Origin: Asterias amurensis
Lineage: Eukaryota > Echinodermata > Asteroidea > Forcipulatida > Asteriidae
Reading direction: 5' to 3'
Length of the DNA: 64,000 nt
Assembly: GCF_032118995.1 (NCBI RefSeq)
Contig: NC_092662.1
Span: 682,001 to 746,000, forward strand
Position numbers and translations under genes: made by a program. Below, piece by piece: positions 44,901 to 52,252 of the stretch. Positions within the stretch are counted from its first letter, which is position 1, and each line of letters opens with the position of its first letter. The notes beneath the pieces were generated by a model, which was given only the letters and a program-made list of their open reading frames with translations, did not search any database and was not told where the DNA came from.

Positions 44901-47315
44901 CTCTAAAAACTATCTTCAAAGGGGGTAGTTTCTAATAATGTTTCATAATACCAATAGCTGTCTAGTGTTCTAAGAAAAAGGAACATGTTGCCTTGGATTG
45001 GTCCAGTTGGTCTTTGAAAAGCCTTTGTAATCGTTCGTTATAAAATGCATTATGATAAAAAAAAGTATTTTAAAAAAGTAGAATATAATTATCCACACAA
45101 GTATCACTCGAAATTGCGTGGTTTTCCTTTTACTAAGCTTGGGCGATATCACGATATTATCGAATATCGCGACATTAATTTGGAAACAATTTCGATATCG
45201 GTTCGATTTGGTTTTAATCGAAATATCGATATATCACAATATATCGCGATTATATCGAATATCGCGATATATTATCGGCGATATATCGTGAGTAAAATAA
45301 TTCGATATCGCCCAAGCTTACCTTTTACCTCGCCGACTAACACGGTCGCCCATTTATGAATGGCCGACCGTGTTAATCCGCAAAGAAGTAAAAGGAAAAA
45401 AACACAATTTCGAGGCAAATTTGTGTGGATCATTGTATTCTACTTTTAAAACATCTTTCTAACCATGCATTTTATAACAAACGGTTACAAATGCTTTTCA
45501 AAGACCAACCTGACCGATCCAAAGCAACGAGTTCCTTTCAATACCAAGTAAAATTTGTACGCTCATGAGAGTGTGATTTGCAGTTTCTGGTTGGATCTTG
45601 ATCTATGATACATTAGCACCTTCTGAAAATTATTGCTTCGACATCAAACTTTAAAAACAAAAACAAAACCTGGCCTACATGTACTGCGCTGTTTCAAATG
45701 TCACTTATGTAATCATTTGAAGAAACCTTGGGGGGGGGCTTATGCTGATTGTAGCAATGGGAAGGCTTAGGGCAAGGACTTTAAATTGGCAAATTTCTGA
45801 GAAAATCTTTAAAAACATAGGAAATTTAAGACGGGATATTAAGTCAAAGGCCAAGGCAACAGAAGGCAATGGTCCCTCATGACACTGAAATTCAAGACAA
45901 GTTACGAGCTATGCATACAATCATACAACTGAGTTGAGAGTACAGGAAATACATTGCAGGTAACAGGTTTTGATTTATAATTCTCTTGACCATAATCCTA
46001 ACAGCTGTATTTTGACTAGCCCTTGTGAATTTCTTTGAATATTTTCATGTCAAAATATACGGTTTCATACAGGTAGGCCATTTCTTTTCGACTAGCCTGC
46101 CAGGCTACAACCTAAGAAGAAAGTTTTACTACACCCAAGTGTCGGCACACCAGGCTGATGACAAAATCAAGACCTGGACCCAGTTTTATAAAGCTGCTTT
46201 TAAAAGCAGAAAACACGTCTGATAATTGTTTCTGCTAAAAAGCAAAACATTAGCACGGTAGCATTTACATTATAATTATTAAAGTTTGTTTATGCTGCTG
46301 CCTTTATTGGCTACATTACAAAACACATTACTAATTTAGAGGGCAGGTCTAACATGTGTACAATCAGGTACCTTGAGAGCTCATATTCAGAACCTTATGG
46401 AGACCAAGAGGGAAAACCAAAGGTCTCCAAAGGGGATTTTAAATACCAGGGTGTTCCACAAGGAGTTTGGTGTACAAAGTCTATAGAAGGATGTAAAGTA
46501 CAGGGACAAAAGATAGACCAAACGACTTTACACATAATAACAAATATTTAAAAACTTCTCCAGACTGAAAGAAACACCAGGAAAATTTATTTCACTGGAT
46601 ACTTTGGAATGTACTTTCAGTGAAGTAAGTTAATGAAGTAGTTTTTTTCTGCAAATACTTTTTAATCTGTACCTTTAAAGCCCCACCCCAACCCCAATAC
46701 CACCAACCTGCCATTTAGTATGGAGTTTACTTTTTTACAAGCAAGGCCAAACCTAGAGTTAACAAAATCAGAGGAAACATACAGGAATGATTTACAAAAT
46801 CAACTCGTTGTAATGTAGGTCACCATGTAACGTTGATGTAACCTGATGGGACTCAATCCCATTACAAATCTATTAAAGTACATAGTGCATGACTGCAATA
46901 GTCATCAGTTGAACAACCATCTGTTATTGTACAGTACTCACAAAGAAATTGTACAATTCCTACAGCAGTCACTAACATTCGTTGCTAACAAAAAAAACTG
47001 TCTCAGACTATGACAACAGTAAGAAATAACTTCTAAAGAATACAAAAGCACAAAAGCCTTTGCGTTGCAACTTGAGTGGCCTACAGGTTTTGTGCCCCAA
47101 AGAAAGATTTTGAAAATTAATGAGGTGATTCCAAGACCCACACTCTTTGTCCCTCTAACAATTTACATACTTTACACAGATACATGTACATGTAGTTACA
47201 ATACCCCCAAAATACAAAGCCCTGCCCCACCCCTAACATCCCAATACTCACCAGAGAGCATGCTGACCAGGCCCACTACCATGGAGCCTAAGGTAATATG
47301 GTTGTAATCCGCCAT
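23678..47315 (-). CDS. TGFBR3: Betaglycan (TGF-beta receptor type III), complete coding gene
   Basis: Thirteen minus-strand coding exons with consistent GT..AG borders and phases: 47252-47315, 36477-36826, 32263-32437, 30473-30789, 29215-29377, 28600-28871, 27795-27965, 27085-27275, 26526-26709, 26067-26214, 25275-25331, 24122-24223, 23678-23937 (2454 nt, 817 aa; human about 850). Order: signal peptide (1 to about 22), two orphan-domain repeats (about 22-197 and 197-357), ZP-N (Cys 381, 412, 430, 488), ZP-C (Cys 553, 569, 608, 613, 630, 640), transmembrane helix (about 703-727), cytoplasmic tail to 817. GALWFIHTHTG after the membrane and RRFSFEI / VHCVLGMC in ZP-C closely match vertebrate betaglycan. 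It is a type I cell-surface co-receptor that presents TGF-beta-family ligands to signalling receptors. Endoglin is the only close alternative. The GAG-like site and the membrane/tail similarity favour betaglycan or a common ancestor of the two. Confidence 0.92.
24122..24223 (-). other. TGFBR3: TGFBR3 transmembrane exon
   Basis: A 102-nt exon, phase 1 on both sides, encodes residues 698-732. A run of hydrophobic residues (AVAIVVVSFIMGMVLMGALW) is followed by FIHTHTG, close to the vertebrate betaglycan juxtamembrane sequence. Skipping it would keep the reading frame. Confidence 0.9.
25015..25196 (+). mobile_element. MITE family A, internally deleted copy
   Basis: It begins 'ttaaaggcagtggacactg' and ends 'accaatagtgtccagtgtcttg', which are inverted ends. 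The middle part present in the full copy at 58841 is missing. It lies in the TGFBR3 intron next to exon 25275-25331. Confidence 0.7.
25591..25950. repeat. 22-bp minisatellite (about 13 copies) grown inside an interspersed element, TGFBR3 intron 10
   Basis: The core array 25621-25902 repeats 'ggtgccaacatgcccctggtga' almost perfectly, with one shortened unit at about 25687. Left flank 'ctgtttcagccccaggagtag' and right flank 'agttaagtgtagccctcactttaaagtgg' together match single-copy relatives at 26340-26425 and, reversed, at 30150-30240. Because 22 is not a multiple of 3, all three minus-strand frames stay open, giving misleading ORFs. Confidence 0.9.
26335..26425 (+). repeat. Unexpanded relative of the 22-bp minisatellite host element
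   Basis: It carries 'tttcatccccaggagaaggtgacaac' and 'ctggtgacagttaaggttgtgctcactttgaagtggc' with just one copy of the segment that is amplified at 25621. It lies in the intron between TGFBR3 exons 9 and 10. Confidence 0.65.
28389..28585. mobile_element. MITE family B copy next to TGFBR3 exon 6
   Basis: The ends 'ggcccaattcaatagagctgctcaagcac' and 'gtgcttaagcacctcaattaaattaggcc' are inverted. The interior has 'ggctggtaaccttattctggtaagc'. The element ends about 15 bp before the exon 6 donor side at 28600. Confidence 0.7.
29030..29205 (-). mobile_element. MITE family A, deleted copy next to TGFBR3 exon 5
   Basis: It ends 'gagtataccaatagtgtccactgcctttaa' and carries 'ggtctcaaaatcaa' and 'ccatgactcgttacc', matching the reverse complement of the full copy at 58841. 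It stops about 10 bp before the coding exon at 29215, so it contributes intron sequence right after the exon 5 donor. Confidence 0.65.
29800..30085 (+). mobile_element. SINE copy in TGFBR3 intron 4
   Basis: 'actctggtgttgtcagagtgtg', 'gtgtctttgagcaagactctaacc' and, further on, 'gccctcacaggtacccgtttacc' follow the order of the SINE at 8478, with an extra ~90-bp stretch between them. Confidence 0.5.
30150..30245 (-). repeat. Second unexpanded relative of the 22-bp minisatellite host element
   Basis: In reverse orientation it carries 'ttgccacctactcctagggctgatacagggtaa' (split by small changes) and 'cacttcaaggtgtgggctaca', the same order as the flanks of the array at 25591-25950. Confidence 0.55.
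30770..31290. repeat. Degenerate ~60-bp tandem repeat that includes the TGFBR3 exon 4 splice acceptor
   Basis: Units of the form 'agttttgatgcctgttaaaaatgaattcatcaaaatcac' recur at about 30775, 30835 and 30893, and more loosely at 31079, 31130 and 31258. Read on the minus strand, each good unit contains 'tttttaacag|GCATCAAAAC', the same sequence as the true exon 4 acceptor at 30789/30790. Confidence 0.7.
31667..32010 (+). mobile_element. MITE family A, near full-length copy in TGFBR3 intron 3
   Basis: It begins 'ttaagaggcactattggtaatgg' and ends 'caattacccaaggtgtccagtgtctttaa'. In between are 'gagaaagaagtaattttc', 'aggtctcgaggtcaatcatctgaaagc' and 'gttgagatataccaagtgagaagactgg', in the same order as the copy at 58841. 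Confidence 0.8.
32020..32215 (-). mobile_element. SINE copy, TGFBR3 intron 3
   Basis: In reverse orientation it contains 'gtcttgctaaaggacacac', a B-box-like 'gactcgaacccta' and 'gctgatcagaaacaccagagcttgag', and ends with an A-box-like 'gcttgaccgctcgacca'. It directly abuts the MITE at 31667-32010. Confidence 0.7.
32438..36476 (-). other. TGFBR3: TGFBR3 intron 2
   Basis: A 4.0-kb intron with a family D element at 32518, a partial family A MITE at about 34915-35045 ('cttgcaactttgacggtttgctattttatgcatg', then 'agaagactggtctttgacaattacc') and a partial family B MITE at about 34035-34145. Open frames near 32887-33550 have no family resemblance and no splice support. Nothing else was recognised. 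Confidence 0.6.
32518..32695. mobile_element. Interspersed element family D, next to TGFBR3 exon 3
   Basis: It opens 'caggcctgatacatg' and closes 'gaagcatacaggcct', short inverted ends. The interior has 'ggttgccttggtgcc', 'agtagaaatttacac' and 'gtgcccttgccctttc'. Related copies lie at 38483-38650 and 59325-59533, with a likely remnant at 63476-63628. Confidence 0.65.
40951..41712. repeat. 68-bp minisatellite with a 61-bp variant, about 12 units
   Basis: The unit contains 'acagagtgtccaaatttaaa', 'ctgggtgcccaaatcacaac' and 'acgttttcacatattgtaat'. Units start near 40951, 41020, 41088, 41149, 41218, 41286, 41347, 41408, 41475, 41543, 41612 and 41679. Four of them (41088, 41286, 41347, 41679) share the same 7-bp deletion, reading 'gtgtacaaactggg', so the variant spread by unit duplication. 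Confidence 0.9.
44680..44975 (-). mobile_element. MITE family A, diverged copy
   Basis: It contains 'gtcgaagaccagtccagtatc', 'aaaaaacacccttgttgcac' and, at its right end, 'aataccaatagctgtctagtgttctaag', a diverged form of the family end. It abuts the foldback element that starts at 44977. Confidence 0.55.
44977..45539. mobile_element. Foldback element (family C) interrupted by a nested hAT-type MITE
   Basis: The outer arms read 'aaaggaacatgttgccttgg' on the left and 'ccaaagcaacgagttccttt' on the right. They are inverted copies of each other and match the intact element at 51144-51560 along most of their length. Removing 45134-45328 (insert plus one target copy) restores the colinear 'ggttttccttttacctcgccgac' sequence seen in the sister copy. 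Confidence 0.85.
45134..45320. mobile_element. hAT-type MITE, 187 bp, 8-bp target-site duplication
   Basis: The terminal inverted repeats are taagcttgggcgatatc and gatatcgcccaagctta. They are flanked by the direct repeat ccttttac (45126-45133 and 45321-45328). The interior is largely atatcg/cgatat permutations, so it can fold extensively. The 8-bp duplication points to hAT-superfamily mobilisation. There is no coding capacity. Confidence 0.88.
47252..47315 (-). other. TGFBR3: TGFBR3 first coding exon (start codon and signal peptide)
   Basis: The start codon is at 47313-47315, and residues MADYNHITLGSMVVGLVSML form a hydrophobic leader. The exon ends phase 1 before 'gtgagtattgg' and joins exon 36477-36826 to read ...SGITCSQICEP. 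The sequence just upstream, 'ctcatactcag|ga ATG', looks like an acceptor, so a non-coding exon probably lies further right. Confidence 0.8.
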
Positions 47316-48486
47316 TCCTGAGTATGAGTGAGTTCCTGACTTGGACTAAATCATGTAGTTGTGTACGCTTACACACTGGCCGAACTGGCTAATTGGAGTT
47401 GGACTTGCATAAGTTGGTCGTGTCATTTAGTTTCAACTAACAAAGTTTTGTTGGTGGGAATTCTAATAATGTGTTCAGCTCCACTCCTACGGTGGAACAA
47501 TCCCAACAGGTGATCATCAACAAGTTCCAACTGCATACGAGTGATCTTGGTCCATTGAAATAGTAGAGTGGAATTATCTGAAAAATAATGCAAAGAGAAC
47601 TTATCAAGCTGCTAACAAAGTGTTTAAATACACAAATAAAAGAACAATCTCTTAAGAATTCTTAAACGAATCAAGAAGAGAGTTGACAGTATTATTATTA
47701 TCTCCGTCATCAAAGCTAAACATAACTATTACAGACTGAACTTAGCACAAAGTACATTTGTGTGACTATCTGTGATTGCTTTTCAGTCAGTTTTAAGTTG
47801 TTTTTCTCCCCTAGTTTGTTCAGCAATTCCCATGGGGCCATGGTGGTCGTGACATTATTATCGTAATGTGCAATTCCACATTCTATCTAAATCAGAGATC
47901 ATTAGAGACCCAATATTCCATATTGGTCATGTTGGTTTTGTTCAAAATTTACATACACAGTACTTTATGATCACTGAATTTTCGTCCTGCTTTTTTGTTA
48001 CCCATACACCGGTGTGTGTTAGCACTGTATACTCAGTACTTTCCCAAATATCACAGGCATGTAACTCGGGCGGGATTAGAACCCACGGGATTGGAACTAT
48101 GCAAAGGGTATCACAGCAAAAAGCAAAGGGCACTGCGGCCAATGCTTGACCGCAGCAGTTGTTGTGGGTGCCACAAGTTGATTTTGGGCATGCTAATATC
48201 TTGAGAAAGTAACTGGGGTTCTGAACTCATTAAAAAAATTACATCATTGCATTTTCGTACAACATGTAGAATGCGAACGTCAAAAAGAGTACAGAGTCCC
48301 AGTTACTCTTGGTCTACAAAATTTTCATAATTTTCAACAAGGGTTGTGGACACAGCAGGGTAGATAGACAAAACACATGTTGTTGGATGGCAATTATTAC
48401 AATAATCCTAATGTGTATTTTAACATGAATGTTAAAACACATTAATTAGGAGGATGCATTATAGTAAATTGTAGTTGCTATATAAT

Positions 48487-48529
48487 ATAACGTAACCCTA
48501 CTCCCGACGACGGAGGAGGGTTACGTTAT
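48487..48529. repeat. 18-bp arm hairpin
   Basis: Arms ataacgtaaccctactcc (48487-48504) and ggaggagggttacgttat (48512-48529) pair with one mismatch across a 7-nt loop. It stands alone, in intergenic DNA upstream of TGFBR3 exon 1. Its function is unknown. Confidence 0.8.
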
Positions 48530-49316
48530 CGCAACCAAGTAATTACTTAGTCTGGTCATGGTCTGGTACTGTGGTAGTACACCTTACATTTGAATATAAA
48601 TGCAAAATGTTCATTTTTTATGCAGTATTTTTATAGTTAGGCAGACTGGCTACCAGAGCCTCAAACAGAAGTTTCCAATACTAAAAAAGTAGTGGTCTTG
48701 CTTTTAAACGATAATAAGGCATAATGCGCAGGAGTAAGCATGGTATGGTAAGCAGGAGTTGCAGTAGCTCAATTTATGAAATATCCACTTTTAAGTAAGT
48801 TACATTTTTTATAATAATTTTACATATGTCAATCTTGTTTTGACTTTGATTGAGAGGATTATTAAGACAAGTAAAAGAATAACGTCCAACAATCATCCAT
48901 TAACATAAATCCTCAAGAAAGTGGAAGTCGAATATGGCAAATCTTCACAGTAAAAATTTCACTACCAAAAGTTCAAATTTGATTAACCACGGAGGACCTG
49001 CCATACATTATCATGAAAACAATACAAATTTTAATATTGAGGGAAAACATGGAGCGGGATTCTGCTCTTCACGGAATCCCTCTTCACAACTAGATAGTTC
49101 AAACAGAGCTAATTATTTGGAAGGCTCATTGACAAAATGCCAAAGATACCCCCTTCCGTTCCCCGCCCATTTAAACAAAACACAACTCGTGTTCTTGTTA
49201 TTTTCTCAACGCACGTTGACCATCATACAACAACAACACACGACCTCTCGTCGCCGTATACAATCACCATTTATAAAAAAAAATATATATGTAATTTAAA
49301 AAACTACACAACTCAC

Positions 49317-49680
49317 CTCCCGTTTTAACATCAATTTATGACCTGAAAATGCCTTCACGTGCACCCTAAATCCCCCTTAAATCATCATTCAATCAAATGG
49401 CCTAATTTCTAGGGCAGGCTCCTCGGTTTCTTTGACGAAATTCAGAGAAAACTGTCAGGAAAAACACATCACATTTCTGTAGTATTAATGGAAACGTTGC
49501 TTTGCTCGTTTGTCGTCGTGAACCCGTAGCCTTGCTCCGACGGCGGACGGACGGCCTGCATATTATTCTTGTGTACACCACGATTACTGGTGGTTTTGTA
49601 CGGGAAAATGTAACGTACGCTGGTACATGGTGCAGGGGGGGGGCAGTCACCCGAAATGTATGACGTCACTTACTGACCAA
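49317..49680 (-). promoter_or_regulatory. TGFBR3: Putative TGFBR3 5' UTR exon and promoter
   Basis: A strong minus-strand donor, gggag|gtgagttg, has its exon edge at 49317. To its right lies a CpG-richer stretch (49490-49660, e.g. 'ccgacggcggacggacgg') unlike the AT-rich surroundings, ending in a perfect CRE palindrome tgacgtca at 49661-49668. Together with the acceptor just before the TGFBR3 start codon, this suggests a non-coding first exon spliced over about 2 kb. It is inferred only. Confidence 0.4.
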
Positions 49681-51143
49681 CCGTACTTAAAGGGGTGCTT
49701 TTTAAAAAATAAATACAAATTAATACAAAACTAATGTACACATCATTCTGCCTTTTTGCCAATACTAATCGCCGTACCGCGGTAAGAGGAAAATCAGCTA
49801 CAGCATTGAGGTAGATGGCTACAGACACATCACCAAAAACAGGAATCCCAACCCAAACGAGAGACCCAACAACTCATGATAGTGATTAATTTTATAAAGC
49901 AAAAAGGGCACCATTTCATCAGAAGTTCAGAAAAAAGCTGCTGCTACAATTCCAGCGCAAGTCCCATTAATGACAAAAGATGATATAATGACGATGATGA
50001 TGATTTTGTTAAGAAGGCGATTAGATTAAATTATGTAGTTTTGTTTTGCCTTTCTTTTAAGTGAAAATTAATGCAAATGTATTATATGAATATTGTCATC
50101 ATTCGATATAGTTGACAGCTATAAACATGAATATAATACATACACCGGGCAAAGTATTAATTAATTAACTAATTTTACGGAATGGCAGAAAAGACATATT
50201 ATTATGATTTTTACTTTAAATCTTGGAACTATTCAAATTCGTGTACCTAAGTTTTCAACAGAGGGCAGCATTCAAGTCAAAACATTCTTCAGAAACTGAA
50301 CAGCTTTTTATAGGCCTAATAAATGCAAAGAATACTTTGCAAGCATAGCCATCCTTAATTTGAAAGTTTTTTTTACATAAAAATGACGGTGTTAGCTCTA
50401 ACCACAGATTCACACAACTTTTTCACCGTCATTATTAATTTAATCGTATCAAATGGTTTGTTTGATAGTTACAAAGAAACATGAAGTATGCCAACATGGA
50501 GAACCGTCATACTACTTGTCAAAAGTGTCAGGAAATTGTGATCAGTGTCGCAATGTGATTACAGCAGAACATCAATCAATCACGATTGCGTGTTGGGCAT
50601 GTGCCCATAATTTACACTCCTTTTAAGAAAAGGCTGCCAAAAAGTAGAATTTCATCCCTAGAGGAGGTCACTGAGATTTCTTGTCTTCCCCAAGTTTGTC
50701 AAGAGAGAAGTAGGTCAGTTGTTCACCCAATCATTTCCCACTGGGCGAACGTGTAGACATTACAACGACCTAGGCCTACTTCACTTTTTTTTGTCATAGT
50801 GTCCCCCCCAATGTAGCAGGGAGAGTGCCTTATTGACGCCGCACCCCTCATCAGCCGGATTTTTATCACGTGACGGAATTGGGTAGGCCTATTTCTTATG
50901 ACATCTGAACTTTATTGGAACTTTTTAGTGTGAAATGGTTTGAAAGATCCATATTATTTTGAGTTGTGTATTTATTGCACCATGGAGGAAATCTACCATT
51001 CATACACGAATTCACATTCATCTGCCTCTGATTTTGACATTATACAGCCTCTTTTGCAACTTGGGACCACTTGCTGAATATGTGGAGGTAGAATTCCAGA
51101 AGAGCGCATGCTCCGCGGCTTGTTTGTTTACGTTGCCCGTCCT

Positions 51144-51560
51144 TCACCTTGATGTTTAAAGGAACACGTTGCCTTGGATCGGTCGAGTTGGTCTTTGAAA
51201 AGCGTTTGTAACCGTTTTTTATAAAATGCATATGGGTAGAAAGATGTTGTAAAAGTAGAATACAATGATCCACACAAACATGCCTCGAAATTGCGTGGTT
51301 TTCCTTTAACCTTGTCGACTAACACGTCGGCCATTTATGGGGGTCAAAATTTTGACTCCCATAAATGGCCGACCATGTTAGTTCGCACAGTAGAAGGAAA
51401 ACCACGCAATTTCGAGGCAAACTTGTGTGGATCATTGTATTCTACTTTTAAAACATCTTTCCAACCATATGCATTTTATAAAAAACGGTTACAAACGCGT
51501 TTGTTTTGACCAACTCGTCCGATCCAAGGCAACGTGTTCCTTTAAAAAACATCAAGGTGA
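51144..51560. mobile_element. Long foldback (family C) element, near-perfect ~417-bp palindrome
   Basis: The two arms of about 205-210 bp meet at 'caaaattttg' (centre 51350/51351). The outer ends are tcaccttgatgtttaaagg and cctttaaaaaacatcaaggtga. The middle contains 'ataaatggccgacc' and its inverse. A second, interrupted copy lies at 44977-45539, so this is a dispersed, non-coding element, not a unique regulatory hairpin. Open frames on both strands here are palindrome artefacts. Confidence 0.9.
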
Positions 51561-52079
51561 ACATCAAGGTTTCGTCTTTAAAGTTGAAACAAACATAATA
51601 TTTGCGGCCCCATCGGGGCACTCAACTTTGTGCAATCCACTGGCAAGTTGTTGTTTTATGCACTATAGTTCTGCTTGACGTGCAAAAAATGGTCTTCTTC
51701 GAAACACTGCTGCTAAAAAATTAACCATAACCATGGAGGTAGAATTCAGAGCCTAAAGCCGGAGCCCAAGCCGAGGTTTAAGAAATGGGTAAATGACACC
51801 TTAGTAGTTTCGAAAAGGCTTTGAGACTGCTTCCACTTGAAGCACGCCCTCTACTTAAATAAAAAATGTTACAGCCACATGTCTGATTTGATCATGATGA
51901 CACATCCCCTTTAACAACACAATTACCTCCCCTTCGATCCTCTTCAGTAAAGGGACTAAGATAAAGGAGGCGGGGCAATTTAAACACGCATCAAAAAACA
52001 ATTATAGAGATAAATCAGAATAAAAATAGCTATAACCTGACAATGAGGGCAGTATACACCTTCAGCAAACTTGCTCTGG

Positions 52080-52252
52080 CATAGGCCCTGTTCGAAATCA
52101 CACAGCTTTGGCTTCAGGCTCCGTCCTCTCGTCTGAAGCGCTCCGACTGTGTATACGCACACAGAGGGCAATCAACTGTCAAAACAACCGCGGGCCAAGC
52201 GAGCCTGAAGCCGAATCCAAAGTCGAAGCCCTCGTTTCGGAAAAGGCCATAG
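52080..52252. mobile_element. MITE with 'gcttcaggctc' inverted arms
   Basis: The left arm 'ataggccctgttcgaaatc...ggcttcaggctc' and right arm 'gagcctgaagcc...ttcggaaaaggccat' are inverted. Related words ('gcctaaagccggagcccaagccg') appear near 51750, suggesting a second partial copy. Confidence 0.65.

Larger units (their letters stand above)
36827..47251 (-). other. TGFBR3: TGFBR3 intron 1
   Basis: A 10.4-kb intron between the signal-peptide exon and orphan-domain exon 2. It holds a duplicated segment ('gatagaaacaagggactcaatcttaggcaatg' near 36860 and a relative near 36950), a family D element at 38483-38650, a 68-bp minisatellite at 40951-41712, a poly-C run at 42190-42209, a SINE piece at about 42985-43070, part of a family A MITE at 44680-44975, and a foldback element with a nested hAT at 44977-45539. 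No coding exon was recognised. The 119-codon plus frame at 43074-43433 looks random. Confidence 0.6.

Noticed and set aside
45045..45359. A 104-codon plus-strand frame
   Set aside because: It runs through the nested hAT MITE and the foldback element; its Ile/Tyr/Arg-rich content reflects atatcg repeats.
48050..48135. A 'gggattagaacccacgggattggaac' tRNA-like stretch
   Set aside because: Only a B-box-like core is present; without an acceptor stem it is at best a SINE remnant.
51040..51678. Several open frames on both strands
   Set aside because: All fall within or across the long palindromic element, so the same sequence gives mirrored frames.
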